Shown here in pieces: positions 1 through 10,762 of a stretch of DNA of 64,000 nucleotides. The position numbers and the translations under genes are program-made. This DNA is from Pyricularia pennisetigena. Its lineage: Eukaryota > Ascomycota > Sordariomycetes > Magnaporthales > Pyriculariaceae. Below the pieces are notes generated by a model, which was not told the DNA's origin, did not search any database, and saw only the letters and a program-made list of their open reading frames with translations. The stretch spans positions 3,198,408 through 3,262,407 of the forward strand of contig NC_043744.1 of NCBI RefSeq assembly GCF_004337985.1, in the 5' to 3' direction. Position 1 is the stretch's first letter. Each line of letters starts with the position of its first letter.

Positions 1-1117
1 GAAAAAATGTTTTTTTTTTTTTTTTTTTTTTGCAATTCAGCTGTCACGACAAAGCATAACAAAGGCGGCGGAAAGCTACCGGAATGTGATTGTTCTCCGT
101 GACCGTTCACGCCGGCGTCCCACGGGAAATCAAATCGGCAGATTGGGCACCGGTCGGAGGGTAGCCGAATACTACGGCAGGTGTTGTTAGAATGAAGGTT
201 GTTCCCCAGATTTAAAGGAATAATCGTTCCGTGCGCTAGTGAAATGGCAAAGGCCCTCTGGGCGGGGGCAAAGTGGATTACTACTTCGTACAAGAATGTT
301 GCGCTGGGCACCCTGTGGCTGACTTTTTGTCGTATTTTATATGAGCAGCTAAATTTTTTACAATTCAAGGTTGTGGTGGAAGCGACTCGTCCATACCTAG
401 CAGTATAGCAAGGTTGAGAAGATGGATTCTCTGGTGTCCCGGTAGTAAAAAAAGAAAAAAAAAAAAAGAAAAGAAAAAGAAAAACGCAATAAACATACTA
501 ATAGAGTTAATGCTATCACCAGCTGGTACCAAGATCAAAATACCACAATTCACACCCCCGGGCGATGCTTCCCCCTTAGACCGTCGCCATTTGCACACCG
601 TACTATAAGCCTAGTCTACATCCTTATTCATTGTATTGACAAAATGACAGAGGGCTGGTTCAATTAATGCCTTCGGCAACTGCCGTATTCAAGGTCTCAT
701 CCCGACAGGTCTTTGACTGTGGGGAAGATTCTCGAGGTCTAGATAACGCTACATAGCCAGAGTTGGTAAAGAAATGGGAATTCCTGCTGGGTCTTGATGT
801 GAAAGCCCAAGGGAAGGGAAATTGCGCCAAGGAAATTGGCCTCGTCTTCTAAAGTTTGTTTAGATTGACCTCGGCCGCAGCTGGATGGAGATGAAAGATT
901 GAGGCTGCATCCAGATAGATTTTGGACGCTTGCTGTGGAAGAAGGCCTTGACATTTCCTAGCAGAGGGAGTTTGAACATATCTTCTCCTCACCTCCACCC
1001 GCCAGCTTAGTCTCCGTACTCAGACACTCTCTTTTATACAAACAAAAGCTCTCTTTTGTCTCCAACTTTCAAATCTAGTTCACTCACCAACTCACTTCTT
1101 CCCTGCTCATCATCGGC
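1..1117. other. Intergenic, no gene seen
   Basis: Nothing here reads as a conserved protein. It starts with a T22 run (10-31) and has an A-rich purine tract near 448-484. The last 100 bases before 1118 are pyrimidine-rich and probably served as leader of the lipase relic that follows. Confidence 0.5.
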
Positions 1118-1962
1118 ATGCTTACCTCGACTGTCTTCGCCATCGGAGCGGCAGCTCTTCTCGGCCAGGCTCAGGTTGTCGTCGGTCAGGCCGACATCAA
1201 AGCCGTCTTCCGGGCCGCCGTCGCCAACGAGAACTGGGCCACCGCCGACATCACCAATGACCCCTTCTACGAAACGCCCTCCAACTTCTCCACCGAGACC
1301 TCCAAGCCCGGCGACCTGCTCCGCTGGCAAGACCTGACCTATGCGCAGTTGGCCACCAACTTCACGCGCGTTCCCCGCGGAATGTCGCTGTCGCGCTTCA
1401 CCTACGTGACCGAGGATAAAGACCGCAAGCCGATCCCGTCCAGCGGCTATTTTTTTGTTGCCCTTTTCGCTGCCCCAGGGCCAGGAGAAGTTCCGCACCA
1501 TCGCTTGGGCACACGGCACAGCCGGCAACTCGCACAAATGCGCGCCCAGCAACAATTTGCAGCTCGATTACGCGTGGCAGGCACCTTTCCTATAGGCCTC
1601 GCAGGGCTTCGCCGTTATTGCCACCGACTACGCCGGCTTGGGCGCGGCGATCCCCACCACCTTCCAGTACGAGGCAAGTGATTTGCACGCTGCAGATGTC
1701 GCCTATTCCGTGGTTGCCGCGCGCAGGCTCCTCGGTGCCCGCCTTACGGACGAATGGGTGGTCGCCGGGCCACTCCGAGGGCGGCATGACTGCGTGGCGC
1801 ACCAACGAACGCCTGGTCCGCGATGGTCAGGAGGAGCTCCTCAAGGCCGGCAACAACCGCTATATCCCGTGGATCAAGGCCCTCTTTGACGGCAACGTCC
1901 CCGCACAGGGCTGCAAGAAGCCGGTGCTTGCCAACTTCATCAGCAACTACCGCCGGGATTAA
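1118..1962 (+). pseudogene. Secretory lipase (LIP family) relic, frameshifted and truncated
   Basis: The reading begins with a signal peptide (MLTSTVFAIGAAALLGQAQ) and continues as a fungal secretory lipase of the alpha/beta-hydrolase fold, which cleaves acylglycerols outside the cell. Recognisable blocks are the N-terminal 'GDLLRW' and 'SRFTYVTEDKDRKPIPSSGY' part, an 'IAWAHGTAGN' block, 'GFAVIATDYAGLG', and the nucleophile elbow GHSEGG near 1767-1785. They lie in different frames. One shift falls in the T7 run at 1450-1456 and another in the G3 run at 1767-1769; between them an in-frame TAG sits at 1593-1595. The last frame stops at about 1962 after 'ANFISNYRRD', well short of the roughly 400-460 residues usual for the family, so the Asp/His part of the triad is missing. 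Both shifts sit in homopolymers, so one or both could be sequencing errors, but the stop and the lost C-terminus argue for a genuine pseudogene. Family assignment rests on motifs read by eye. Confidence 0.7.
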
Positions 1963-3853
1963 GCCGTTTCTTTTGGAAGGCTGGAAGGGGTTGACTTTTT
2001 TATCCCCCAATGATCAATACCAAAGATCAATGACCGGCCTGGGCAGCAGTCCCCTCACAACTCGGAATTTGGATGTTTCACGACCAAGAAAGCTTGATGG
2101 AGCTTTCTCTATTAAGACACCACGCATGGATGTTGTTTTTCTTTCCTTTTAACGAGCCAAGAGATGGCCCTTTTTATCATACGGGGAACAATGCGGCAAA
2201 TTGGGCGCTTGGTGGAAATGATCAAAAATATATACAGCAGCGTTTGTCGTGGCTTATTTTGAGCTGTAGACCGAACCAGACTAGTACAGATAAATCAACA
2301 AATGGCCGATGACTGTACTCAACTGTCCCAAAGTAGCAATTAACTATCAGCGTGACCGTCAGTTTACTAACGCAGTCATGTACCGCTCACTTGCTTTAAA
2401 ACTGCCACAGGGTTGCTTCCACCCCTGAAATGGTGGCCGCATCTATTCATTCCCATGGACAATACCCCTGCGTGAAGGCTCGACAGCGTTGGCAGGTTCT
2501 CGGTAGGTTCCTTTTGGCTCTTTGAACCAACTGTGGGTCCGTCTTGTGCGCACGCCTCCACTCTCATCTTGTATGATGGTCCACGGTAATCCAGAGTCTT
2601 GGCTAAACAAGAGCTTTGTTGTATATGACGGTCTTGCCTCTTCTTGGCTTTTCCTTTTTCACGCTACTTGGGTTCTCTTCGGAAATGGCCTCCGAGAATC
2701 ACCAAAGAGCTTCCGACTTTGCCTCTGGGCCAGCAGTGTTTTGATCCTCTTCTTTGGCATGCAATTTCACAGTTTTCACTTGACATTGCGATGCCTTTGT
2801 CTGGGCTGCCATTTGAGTTCAACCTCGTGTTTTTTTCTGGCTTTTCTAGCACTGTTGATTTGTGTAGCCAAAGAGATCTGGGCCACAAGGAAATTTGAGA
2901 ATCTATATGGACGGCAATTGTAACGCTCATCGGACTGCTTCCGAGCACCGATATTTTCTGTGACGATAGGCTTGAATAGAAAATTGTGCGCTTAATTTTT
3001 CCCTAATGTCCGTTTTTATAATAAAAGGACAACTACAAACCACATTGTTTTACAGGAGAATACATTCCCGCCCATAGCTCTCGCTAAATTTACATACTGA
3101 TACTGCAACAACGTTCGCTTGGCTCTAATCCAAACTTGTCACATGGCAATAGCGACGACAAAAAAGCCAATCTGAATATTGTTGACGATATTCTCCGTCA
3201 TTTAACCTATATCCAACATTTGCTGCAATAAGCCACTATTTATAACCCCTTTAAATTTCGCCAGCGTTTTATTCATGTGGCTCATGTTCAAAAGATGCCC
3301 AAACACGCTCAGTTACTCTTACGTCGCCAAAAATTGTCGTTATTCCATGTCCGTAGTGGCCCGGGTCCCCGACCAGGCCAATGTTTGAACAAACCGCCAG
3401 ATGGTCACGGTAGTGACCCCAGCCTGGACCGTCTTGCCAACGAAATCCCGATTCGGAAGAGAGTAGAAAGCTGGTGGACAAAACTGGAAAAGTCGACGAC
3501 TGTTGCTAGGTGAGATTGTCTCCAGGGGACCCGGTAGCTGGAATTGACCCAGTTGCACGCACCAAGGAACAACCACCATCGCATCATTTATACCATTGTA
3601 GTGCTTCACAAGCCGGCCATTGATAGTCTGATGCGGTTAATACAGATCTTAAGATTGCTTCTGCAAGACTTTTGATTTGTGTTTCTTGTGATAATACATC
3701 ATAACCGCTTTCATATGATCATATCGCCAACCACATCCTGCTTTCTTCCTCCAACGGCTTTTTTGGAATATCGCTAGCGCCCTCACAACCCTCCAATATT
3801 ACATTATGAGACAAAATAGTCCTAGCCAGTACAACCGGACTCGTCTCCTTTTA
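1963..3853. other. Intergenic, no gene supported
   Basis: About 1.9 kb between the lipase relic and the 3' end of the cutinase. Several open frames of 60-130 codons overlap on both strands, but none has recognisable motifs or a believable intron/exon structure. The part after 2950 is AT-rich. Confidence 0.45.
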
Positions 3854-6137
3854 TCACGACGCGGTTTTGCTCTCATCGGTATCTTCAACAGCGTCCTCAC
3901 CAGTGCTCCGGAGCGCTCCGAGGCCCGGGAAACCTCCGCCACCCGACAAACCGCTCCCGCTCAATAAACCTCCGCCACCCGACAAACCGCTCCCGCTCAA
4001 TAAACCTGCACCACTTGACAAACCGCTCCCGCTTAATAGACCTCCGCCACTTGACAAGCCGCTCCCACTCAATAAACCTCCGCCACCCGACAAACCGCTC
4101 CCGCTCAATAAACCTGCACCACTTGACAAACCGCTCCCGCTTAATAGACCTCCGCCACTTGACAAGCCGCTCCCACTCAATAAACCTCCGCCACCCGACA
4201 AACCGCTCCCGCTCAATAAACCTGCACCACTTGACAAACCGCTCCCGCTTAATAGACCTCCGCCACTTGACAAGCCGCTCCCGCTCAACAAACCTCCGCC
4301 ACTCAGTAAACCCCCGGCACCCGGCAGAGCTCCTCCGCCCAGCAAGTCCCCTGCGCTCGGTAGACCTCCTCCGCCTAATAAACCTCCGCCACCTGACAAG
4401 CCGCTCCCGCTCAATAAACCTTTGCCACCTGACAAACCGCTCCCGCTCAATAAACCTCCGCCACTTGATAAGCCGCTCCCGCTTAATAAACCTGCGCCAC
4501 TTGACAAGCCGCTCCCGCTCAATAAACCTCCGCCACCCGGCAAACCTCCCCCGCCCAATAAACCTCCACCACCCGGTAGTCCGCCACTCAGTAAGCCTCC
4601 GCCGCCCGATAAGGCTGCGGGACCCGACAAACCCGCACCACCTAATAAACCTCCGCCGCCGGATGAACGGGCGTCTAATGGGCCTTCGACGCTGCCGCCC
4701 GGTGAACCTGTACTAGCCGGTGTATCTCCACTGTCCGGTGAGCCTGCACCAGCCAGTGGATCTCCGCCGCCTGGTGAGCCTGCACCAGCCGGTGGACCTC
4801 CAGGGCCCGGTGGACCTCCACCGCCTAATGGACCTGCACCAGCCGATGGACCTCCAGGGCCTGGTGGACCTCCGCCGCCTGGTGAACCTGCATCAGCCGG
4901 TGGGCCTCCACCGCCTAACGGACCTCCGCCGCCTGGTGAGCCTGCACCACCCGGTGCAGCTCCAGGGCGCGGTAAACCTCCGGCCCCTGATTGACCTCCA
5001 GTGCGTGGCGAGCCTCCAGTGCGTGGTAGACCTCCGGCACCAGATAAGCCTCCAGTGCCCTGTATACCTCCGCCACCCAGTGAACCTCCAGTGCGCGGCA
5101 AACCTCCGCCGCCCAGTGAACCCCCCGCGCGCGGCGAGCCTCCCGCGCGTGGCGAGCCTCCAGAGCCCCCAGTACGCGGCGAGCCTCCGGAGCCTCCAGA
5201 GCGGGGCGAAGCCTCGGAGTTCTGGGCACGTTCAGCGCCCTGGCCAGCCGCGGCGCCCTTGGTAGCTGCTGCCGCTCGCATGACGAAGGCGGCCGCCCGC
5301 CCGACGTCCTGCCCGTACGTAAGATGCGCCGGGAGGATCATGCCGCCGCCCTGGCAGACGTTGTCGCCCTGGTGACACACGACCAGCGTCCTCGACTGAT
5401 CCACGCCCTTCACGGGTCTGCGTCTGTAAGGGTCGCCGAACGAGACGGCCGCCGTGATGTGCGAGGCCGTCTCCGGGTCCAGCTGGGCCGCGGCGTTGTG
5501 CATGAGCATGGCGCCCTGAGAGTAGCCCGAGATAACAATGCCGGTGTCGGGGCATTCGGCTGCCAGGGATTTGACTATGTTTGCCCTGTTTGTTGTCCTT
5601 TCGTCAGAGGTTTTGTCTCTTTTTCTTTCTCGGGTTGTTCTTCTTTGGATATGTGATAAACCGGAGTGGGAAGGGGTTGGCAACGCACATTTTTGCGGAA
5701 CCTTGCCGATCGCCGCCGGCCATGATGCCGGCCATGTTGGCAGGGTAGTTGACGCCCTGCATGTTGACACTACGGCCTTTGGCTAGCTGCCGGATGGCTT
5801 GGAGGAACGGTGGCCCCACAACGGTCCCGGCATTGCCTGCCTCGGTGGTTCCGCGGGCGAAAACAATCGTCATATCAGCGCATTCGCCGTCGGCATTCTG
5901 TTTGTCAGTGAGTATTTTTTTTATTAGCAGACCTGTAACGCCGAGTAAACAAAGATTGCACCAACCCAAACAAGAAATTACAGGAATGAACTCGGCAAGG
6001 GATAATCCCACCTGTTGAGCCCCCCTGTTTTGCCGTTTTCCTAGAGCAGATGCATCACCATTGATCGGGACAGGCACAGCGGTGATGATGGATATCAGCA
6101 CACTGGCTGCAACAAACAATGTCATTGGCGAATACAT
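3854..6137 (-). CDS. Secreted cutinase with a long Gly/Leu/Ser-rich repeat tail
   Basis: Model: exons 6137-6012, 5897-5689 and 5585-3854, 688 aa. The start at 6137 puts a signal peptide (MYSPMTLFVAASVLISIITA, then a KR site) at the N-terminus. Cutinases are extracellular serine esterases that hydrolyse plant cutin polyester. The whole triad is visible: Ser134 in GYSQG, Asp186 in GDNVC and His199 in AHLTYG; 'MTIVFARGTTEAGN' is the usual N-terminal block. Intron 1 (6011-5898, 114 nt) has no in-frame stop and a length divisible by three, so retention is possible; removing it gives the compact family arrangement. Intron 2 (5688-5586, 103 nt, GTGCGT donor) joins ...GSAKM to ANIVKSLAAECPD. The catalytic part ends near residue 215. 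The remaining ~470 residues are low complexity: GGSPRTGG-like repeats, then 12-residue GGGLLSGSGLSS units, then a short acidic end. Cutinases normally end soon after the His loop, so the tail is exceptional. No membrane anchor or GPI signal is seen. Confidence 0.85.
3930..5210 (-). repeat. Low-complexity repeat array coding the cutinase tail
   Basis: This stretch encodes Gly-rich repeats in the minus-strand cutinase frame. The 3' half (about 3930-4550) is built of 36-bp units (12 residues, GGLLSGSGLSSG type). The 5' half (about 4560-5210) uses 9-18 bp units giving GGxPRTGGS and GGGPPGxGGP types. Unit drift is larger in the 5' half, which suggests it is older. Confidence 0.85.
3969..4292 (-). 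repeat. Three 108-bp higher-order tandem copies
   Basis: Copies start at 3969, 4077 and 4185, exactly 108 bp apart. Each consists of three 36-bp units that differ from one another more than the 108-bp copies do, for example CCACCCGAC, CCACTTGAC and CCACTTGAC with different flanks. Such higher-order identity points to recent amplification of a three-unit block. Confidence 0.9.
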
Positions 6138-9100
6138 GTTTGTTTCTTGACTCTTTCCAAAGTATAGTTTGCACTGTTGTATCAACGGTTGCTGCAACGC
6201 TTTGCAATATTCATCGTGAATTGAGAGGTGTGGTGGATTCATCCAGTGTGCCACCATTCCAGCATTCTCGTTTCGAAACGAGTCCTCACCTCTTATATGA
6301 AACGCAGCATTTTCCTACAAAGCGGCTTTTCCTCTGGATCTCAGGACGTTGGGATATCAACGGTTGTGCACCTAATCAAGTTAGGCAGGTTGAATCTGAT
6401 ACACGCCATCTCGCGCCTGTGATCAGATGGTTGTGCTTTTGGGTAAGGATTGCCTGGTCCTTGACCACGGATGAGCTAATACGTACTCAGCTACCTTGGT
6501 GGGAAGGCCCGTTAATTATGTTACGAACTTAGGATAGTATTCGGCTGATTTCTTTGCGAATTATTCTCTTCCTTTCCGCACATTAATGCCAAGCACGGGT
6601 ATGAATACAAGGTTGTGGATTTGCCGCGTTGGAAAAAAAAAAAGAATAAAAAAAGGGAACCATCTGGTTTCTGGCCCAAATTGGAATCTTGGCTTTGAAC
6701 TGTCGCCATGTAATGAACAGATAGGACTAATGTATTTTTGTGTTTCCCCCGGGTTCGTCTTCCAATATGGGTGAGTAAGCCCGAACTCCATCCGCTTCTG
6801 AGAACAAAGTTTTACGCGGGAGTGTGGAAGAAATGAAGAAGAAGAAAAATAGAGAAGGAAAAGGGACGAGAACTAGCTTGCTTGGATCATGAAGACCTTG
6901 ATCATGGACGACGCCCTGATCGTGAGTCCGTCGCTGTTTCAAAACAAGGTCGGCGAGGCAGGAAGCAGTGTGGTAGAAAAAAAAGAGAGAAAAAAAAAAA
7001 AAAAAGAAAAAAAAAATATAAATCAGCCTCGCTAAGTTCGACGCTAACACTTTCGACAGGTTGCGGTTTGAGCTGCAAGGTCTTTAACCTTGAAGTGAGA
7101 GAAAAGCAGTTTAGACCAAAGGGGAAGCTGAAAAACTTTGTCTGCAGGACCAGGTAGAATAAAGAACATGACGTAAATAGCAGGTGCTTTTCGATTGGCC
7201 CGCCCCGGACTCCTCTCTCCCATCAAACAACCTTATTGAGAAAGGAGCGGAGAAGGACGGTAAAGCTTCCCTGCATTCAAGACCTTGGGGGAAAAAAAAA
7301 AAAAAAAAAACCTTTTGCATAGTATCACATACTTGTATCTGTTTTTGGCCTAAATCTAGTCTAATACTTGTTCTTGATTGAATGCGCATCATCAATCGTC
7401 GCCTCTCCATCTCAACCGGTCGTCGCTAGCCCAATGTTCGCGAGCCAAGCCTGACCTTGGTCGATTTTATCTGAGCTTTCTTGCGGGCCGGGGCCGTGAG
7501 GGGTAAAAACTTTGGCCTGGTCAGGTGTTTTCCGTCCTCACTTTTTGCGATGATAAAAACATTGGGATTCGGGATTTTTCCAGACGCTGTAAAATGCCTC
7601 AAGTCGTCGTCCACAACCGCCAAAAGCTGAATACGTGGTCTTTTCAGGCTTGGTGCATATTTAGATCCGGCTTCGGGCGTCCGATGTTGTGGTGTAATTG
7701 AGAAGACGGGATTTGCTTAGGCTTTGCTTGGGAACATTCCATACATGCAGTTAACCCGTCATACGTTTCGGGCGTAGCATTCGACAAATCTACAGTTAAA
7801 ATCGTCAGTCTAACATGGGGAACTGTCGCAACGTGGAAGCTAAAGCACCAAAACATTGGCAGAAAGACAACTTTCGAGTTTTAGTTTACATACATGACAA
7901 GAAAGGGCCCATGCTAGGCTAGTGACTAACACTAGGGAAGCACCAGAGGCAGTGACTATTACGGGATAGACCAATATTTCAAATCATCTCAAGTCTAAAA
8001 TTGCTTCAAAGGCAATAATTTGACTTGTCTCGTGATTAGCTTTCGTGCCATTTATCTCAAAAGGACGGAGGATATTGGAAGCTTGTCAGTCAACATACTG
8101 ATATCTCGTATATCAATTACTGCCAAGCCAAGCAATCATCTAAACTGTGATCAGTTCATTCCCCAAGCGCCTCATACCCGACAACCGAGCCAAGACATCA
8201 GGTGTGCTGATATTTGCTAAGAAATCTAAGTGGCACGCTTAAGATCATGCACTTGATTCATTGGGTCCTTTTGAAAATGCCATGTGACTTGTGCTGCCTT
8301 ACACCCCATATCCGAGTTGGTTAAACCCTTCAGCCTCCAGTCAGCTGCATGCCCTCCTTGTACCCAGGGAGATGCAAACGTTAATCTAAACAGGCAGGGG
8401 AAAATGTTATCATGGGGTATCTACCAGATATACAGCCAAGATTAGACGACCACTCGTGGCTCCCGCCTCAAACTCTCCGGCCGCAGCTGTAAAAAAATGA
8501 ACTTGTCACATTCCAGCTGGAAGCCAGGAGGCTAATTCCATGATACATTCAACTTGCTATTCCATGCGAGAGCAGCGAGACCGAGATTGACCGAAACTAA
8601 AACCTAGTTCCCTGTTGCATGTATGACTGGCTGACAAGACATGACGTCTAGACTGACAGTCTCAATCGTCAATGTCCGCAATTCCAATGGGTATAGGACT
8701 TTTGTGCTCCCGGTTTGCCAACAGTTGACCACGCGTCGCTTCGGGCATAGTATTATCCGTGTTAGCCCAGTACCAAAGGTTAGGATCTCGATCAATAACA
8801 CCTTGCCAAGCAACTCACCAAGCACGTGAGACATCTTTCAATGTGAGGGGATTCTGCGTACCTGACGTTCTCCACCAGGAAAGTAATCCGTCATAATGTT
8901 CCGATTTGTCTCGCTGCGCTACTGGCGCCATACCTTGTTGTGAAGACTGCCAAGCCTCGCTAGGTGCGGCACGAAATTATTTCGAGTCACTTTGAGTCAC
9001 TTCTACCACGCCGTAGTAGATGTTTCATTCGTCCGTGACACTAGCAATGCAAGCTGCAGGGCGACATACAAAAAGCCTTTCCAGCGGTAGCACTCGTAAG

Positions 9101-10223
9101 AGGGCCATGCCAGCAGCACTGTATAACTAGATTTGGTTGAGCTTGAGGACGCGGCAATTCATCGAGCGATCATGTTTCAAAGAAGCATTGAGAGACTCAA
9201 AAACTCCATCATGACTTGTCTCCATAGCATCACCTTTTTTCAAAGACAGCGCCTTTCTGCAATCCGTTGGCGAGGTTCCAAGCGTCAAACGACTGATAAA
9301 GAGCGGTTATTTCATGAAGTACTGGGTCTAAATGAGACGCCAAACCTTGGAGTCGTTGTCAAGAACACGCTGCAAGCGATGCGCAGGAAAAAAGGACCGA
9401 TATTCTTGGAAATGCTTTTGCAGGACCATGTGCTCGCGAGGCTGTGTACGGCAGCACGGATAAATCTCTATTCCGGCCGGTGCCTCCAAGACAATATCGC
9501 GCAGATTTTCTAGCTGCGACATTATCCGGGCTGGTGCTAAGTGGAGAAAGAAGCCAAGGCGATATTCAATGATCCTAACGGGGTATCCCACTCCTATAGG
9601 CTACACCCTAACCTATATTACCAATGGCTTATTTATTTAAGCTTATCGCGGACTCCCAGGGAAGGCTTAATCCATAGCTCTACAACTTGTAACGTCGTAA
9701 TCAAACGTTCTGTAGCAGGGCTTTCCCCGGGCGCTTCAGGGGATCTTGAGGTCTTGCGCAGTACGGTTGGCCGTGGAAGCTACGGAACACGCGCAGTTGA
9801 AGAAGCTCAGTCAGTGCTTTTTCGTTGGAGGTGGCCAAGACGATGCGGATTCATAACGGAGCTCCCATGCCGTACGGTATTGTGTCGGTTGCATTAAATA
9901 AGGATGAAGGAGGTATACAGACTATGGTGAATAGAAATTTACCCATGCGAAGAATAATGTCCTATAATTGTAGCGTATGACATCTCACACTAATTTCATG
10001 TTAATAAAGCACGAGACCTACGGACATGTTGTAGACAACTGCAAGTGAATAACTTGGGACTTGTCTAGACAAAACATGTTCTCAGTTCATCACACATTAA
10101 CATGCATTGAATCACAGAAAAAAAAGCTCTCATTGAACCCAAATACCCAAGATGGTCATAAATAATCGACAATTCGCTCCCTCTGGCTCACTTTACCACA
10201 TGACGTGCAGTAGGTCCACCGGT
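6138..10223. other. Gene-poor 4.1 kb stretch
   Basis: No convincing gene. It contains purine/poly-A tracts (6631-6657, 6977-7018 and an A19 run at 7292-7310). A minus-strand reading at about 9590-9330 looks mildly protein-like ('LQKHFQEYRSFF') but has no ATG context or extension, so it may be a degraded gene fragment. 7400-9100 is AT-leaning with many stops in all frames. Confidence 0.45.
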
Positions 10224-10762
10224 TCAGCTGGACGTCTGCTGCTGCGAAACAACGCAGCCATCCTTCCAGACAAAGTCGTCACCGGCATGACCGGTCCTGT
10301 TTTCGCCCATGTCGTACGCGACGTGAAACTTGCCGTCCTTGAAAGACGCATCCGTGGGAAAGACCACCACACCGTTCCATCTTTGGACATTGTCCGTCGC
10401 CCAGTACTGATCCCTACTTTGGGTTCCGCGGCGCCATATGTTCTGTTGTTTTTGGAAGGACTATTAGCCATCTCTTTTGTGTTTTTTAGGGGAACCAAAA
10501 AAAAAATAAATAAATAAATAAATACCTGAAAGTCGGCAGAATAGTACTTGAACGTCTCGTTGTAATTCTTATCAAACAAATACGCCTTCTGAAAGGCAAA
10601 CACCTTGTCGTAAAGAGCGACAGTGTCAAGGCCAGGTGTGGGTACGCAGGGGGCAGGAATGGCAGGGGTGGCGGCGGCGGCGTCATCGCGTGCCTCGATG
10701 ACTCCGGGAGCGGCCTGAACGGCCACGGCGGCCGCGGCCGTAGCAATGAATGAAAAGCGCAT
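10224..10762 (-). CDS. Small secreted protein, unknown function
   Basis: Two exons, 10762-10526 and 10442-10224, give 151 aa; the joint is phase 0 (SADFQ|NIWRRG). The N-terminus is a classic signal peptide (MRFSFIATAAAAVAVQAAPG) followed by an Ala/Pro-rich linker. The mature protein has only two cysteines, one in APCVP and one near the end in KDGCVV, which could pair. Middle motifs are 'YDKVFAFQKAYLFDKNYNET' and 'WNGVVVFPTDASFKDGKFHV'. The 83-nt intron begins GTATTTATTT with a (TTTA) repeat and T10 run right after the donor. I do not recognise the family. Size, secretion and the gene-poor setting fit an effector-like or surface protein, but that is inference. Reading through the intron would add a hydrophobic Phe/Ile stretch and a stop, so splicing is well supported. 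Confidence 0.65.
10497..10524. repeat. A10 plus (AAAT)n microsatellite inside an intron
   Basis: On the plus strand an A10 run is followed by about four TAAA units, ending at the splice donor (AATAC|C read in reverse as G|GTATT). A similar but shorter (AAAT)n tract lies at 11581-11600. Confidence 0.85.

Noticed and set aside
2522..2923. 133-codon plus-strand frame rich in Leu/Phe/Cys
   Set aside because: Overlapping frames on both strands are equally open; no ATG context, helix pattern or family resemblance convinces.
3867..4994. 375-codon plus-strand frame rich in Pro/Leu/Lys opposite the cutinase tail
   Set aside because: It is the antisense of the Gly-rich repeat (36-bp units are open in several frames). 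It has no start context, no intron signals and no motif; the cutinase frame carries signal peptide and triad.
9328..9591. Minus-strand reading with 'LQKHFQEYRSFFPAHRLQRV'
   Set aside because: Protein-like over only ~75 codons, without ATG, splice sites or a recognised family; upstream sequence has stops. Kept only as a remark on the gene-poor stretch.
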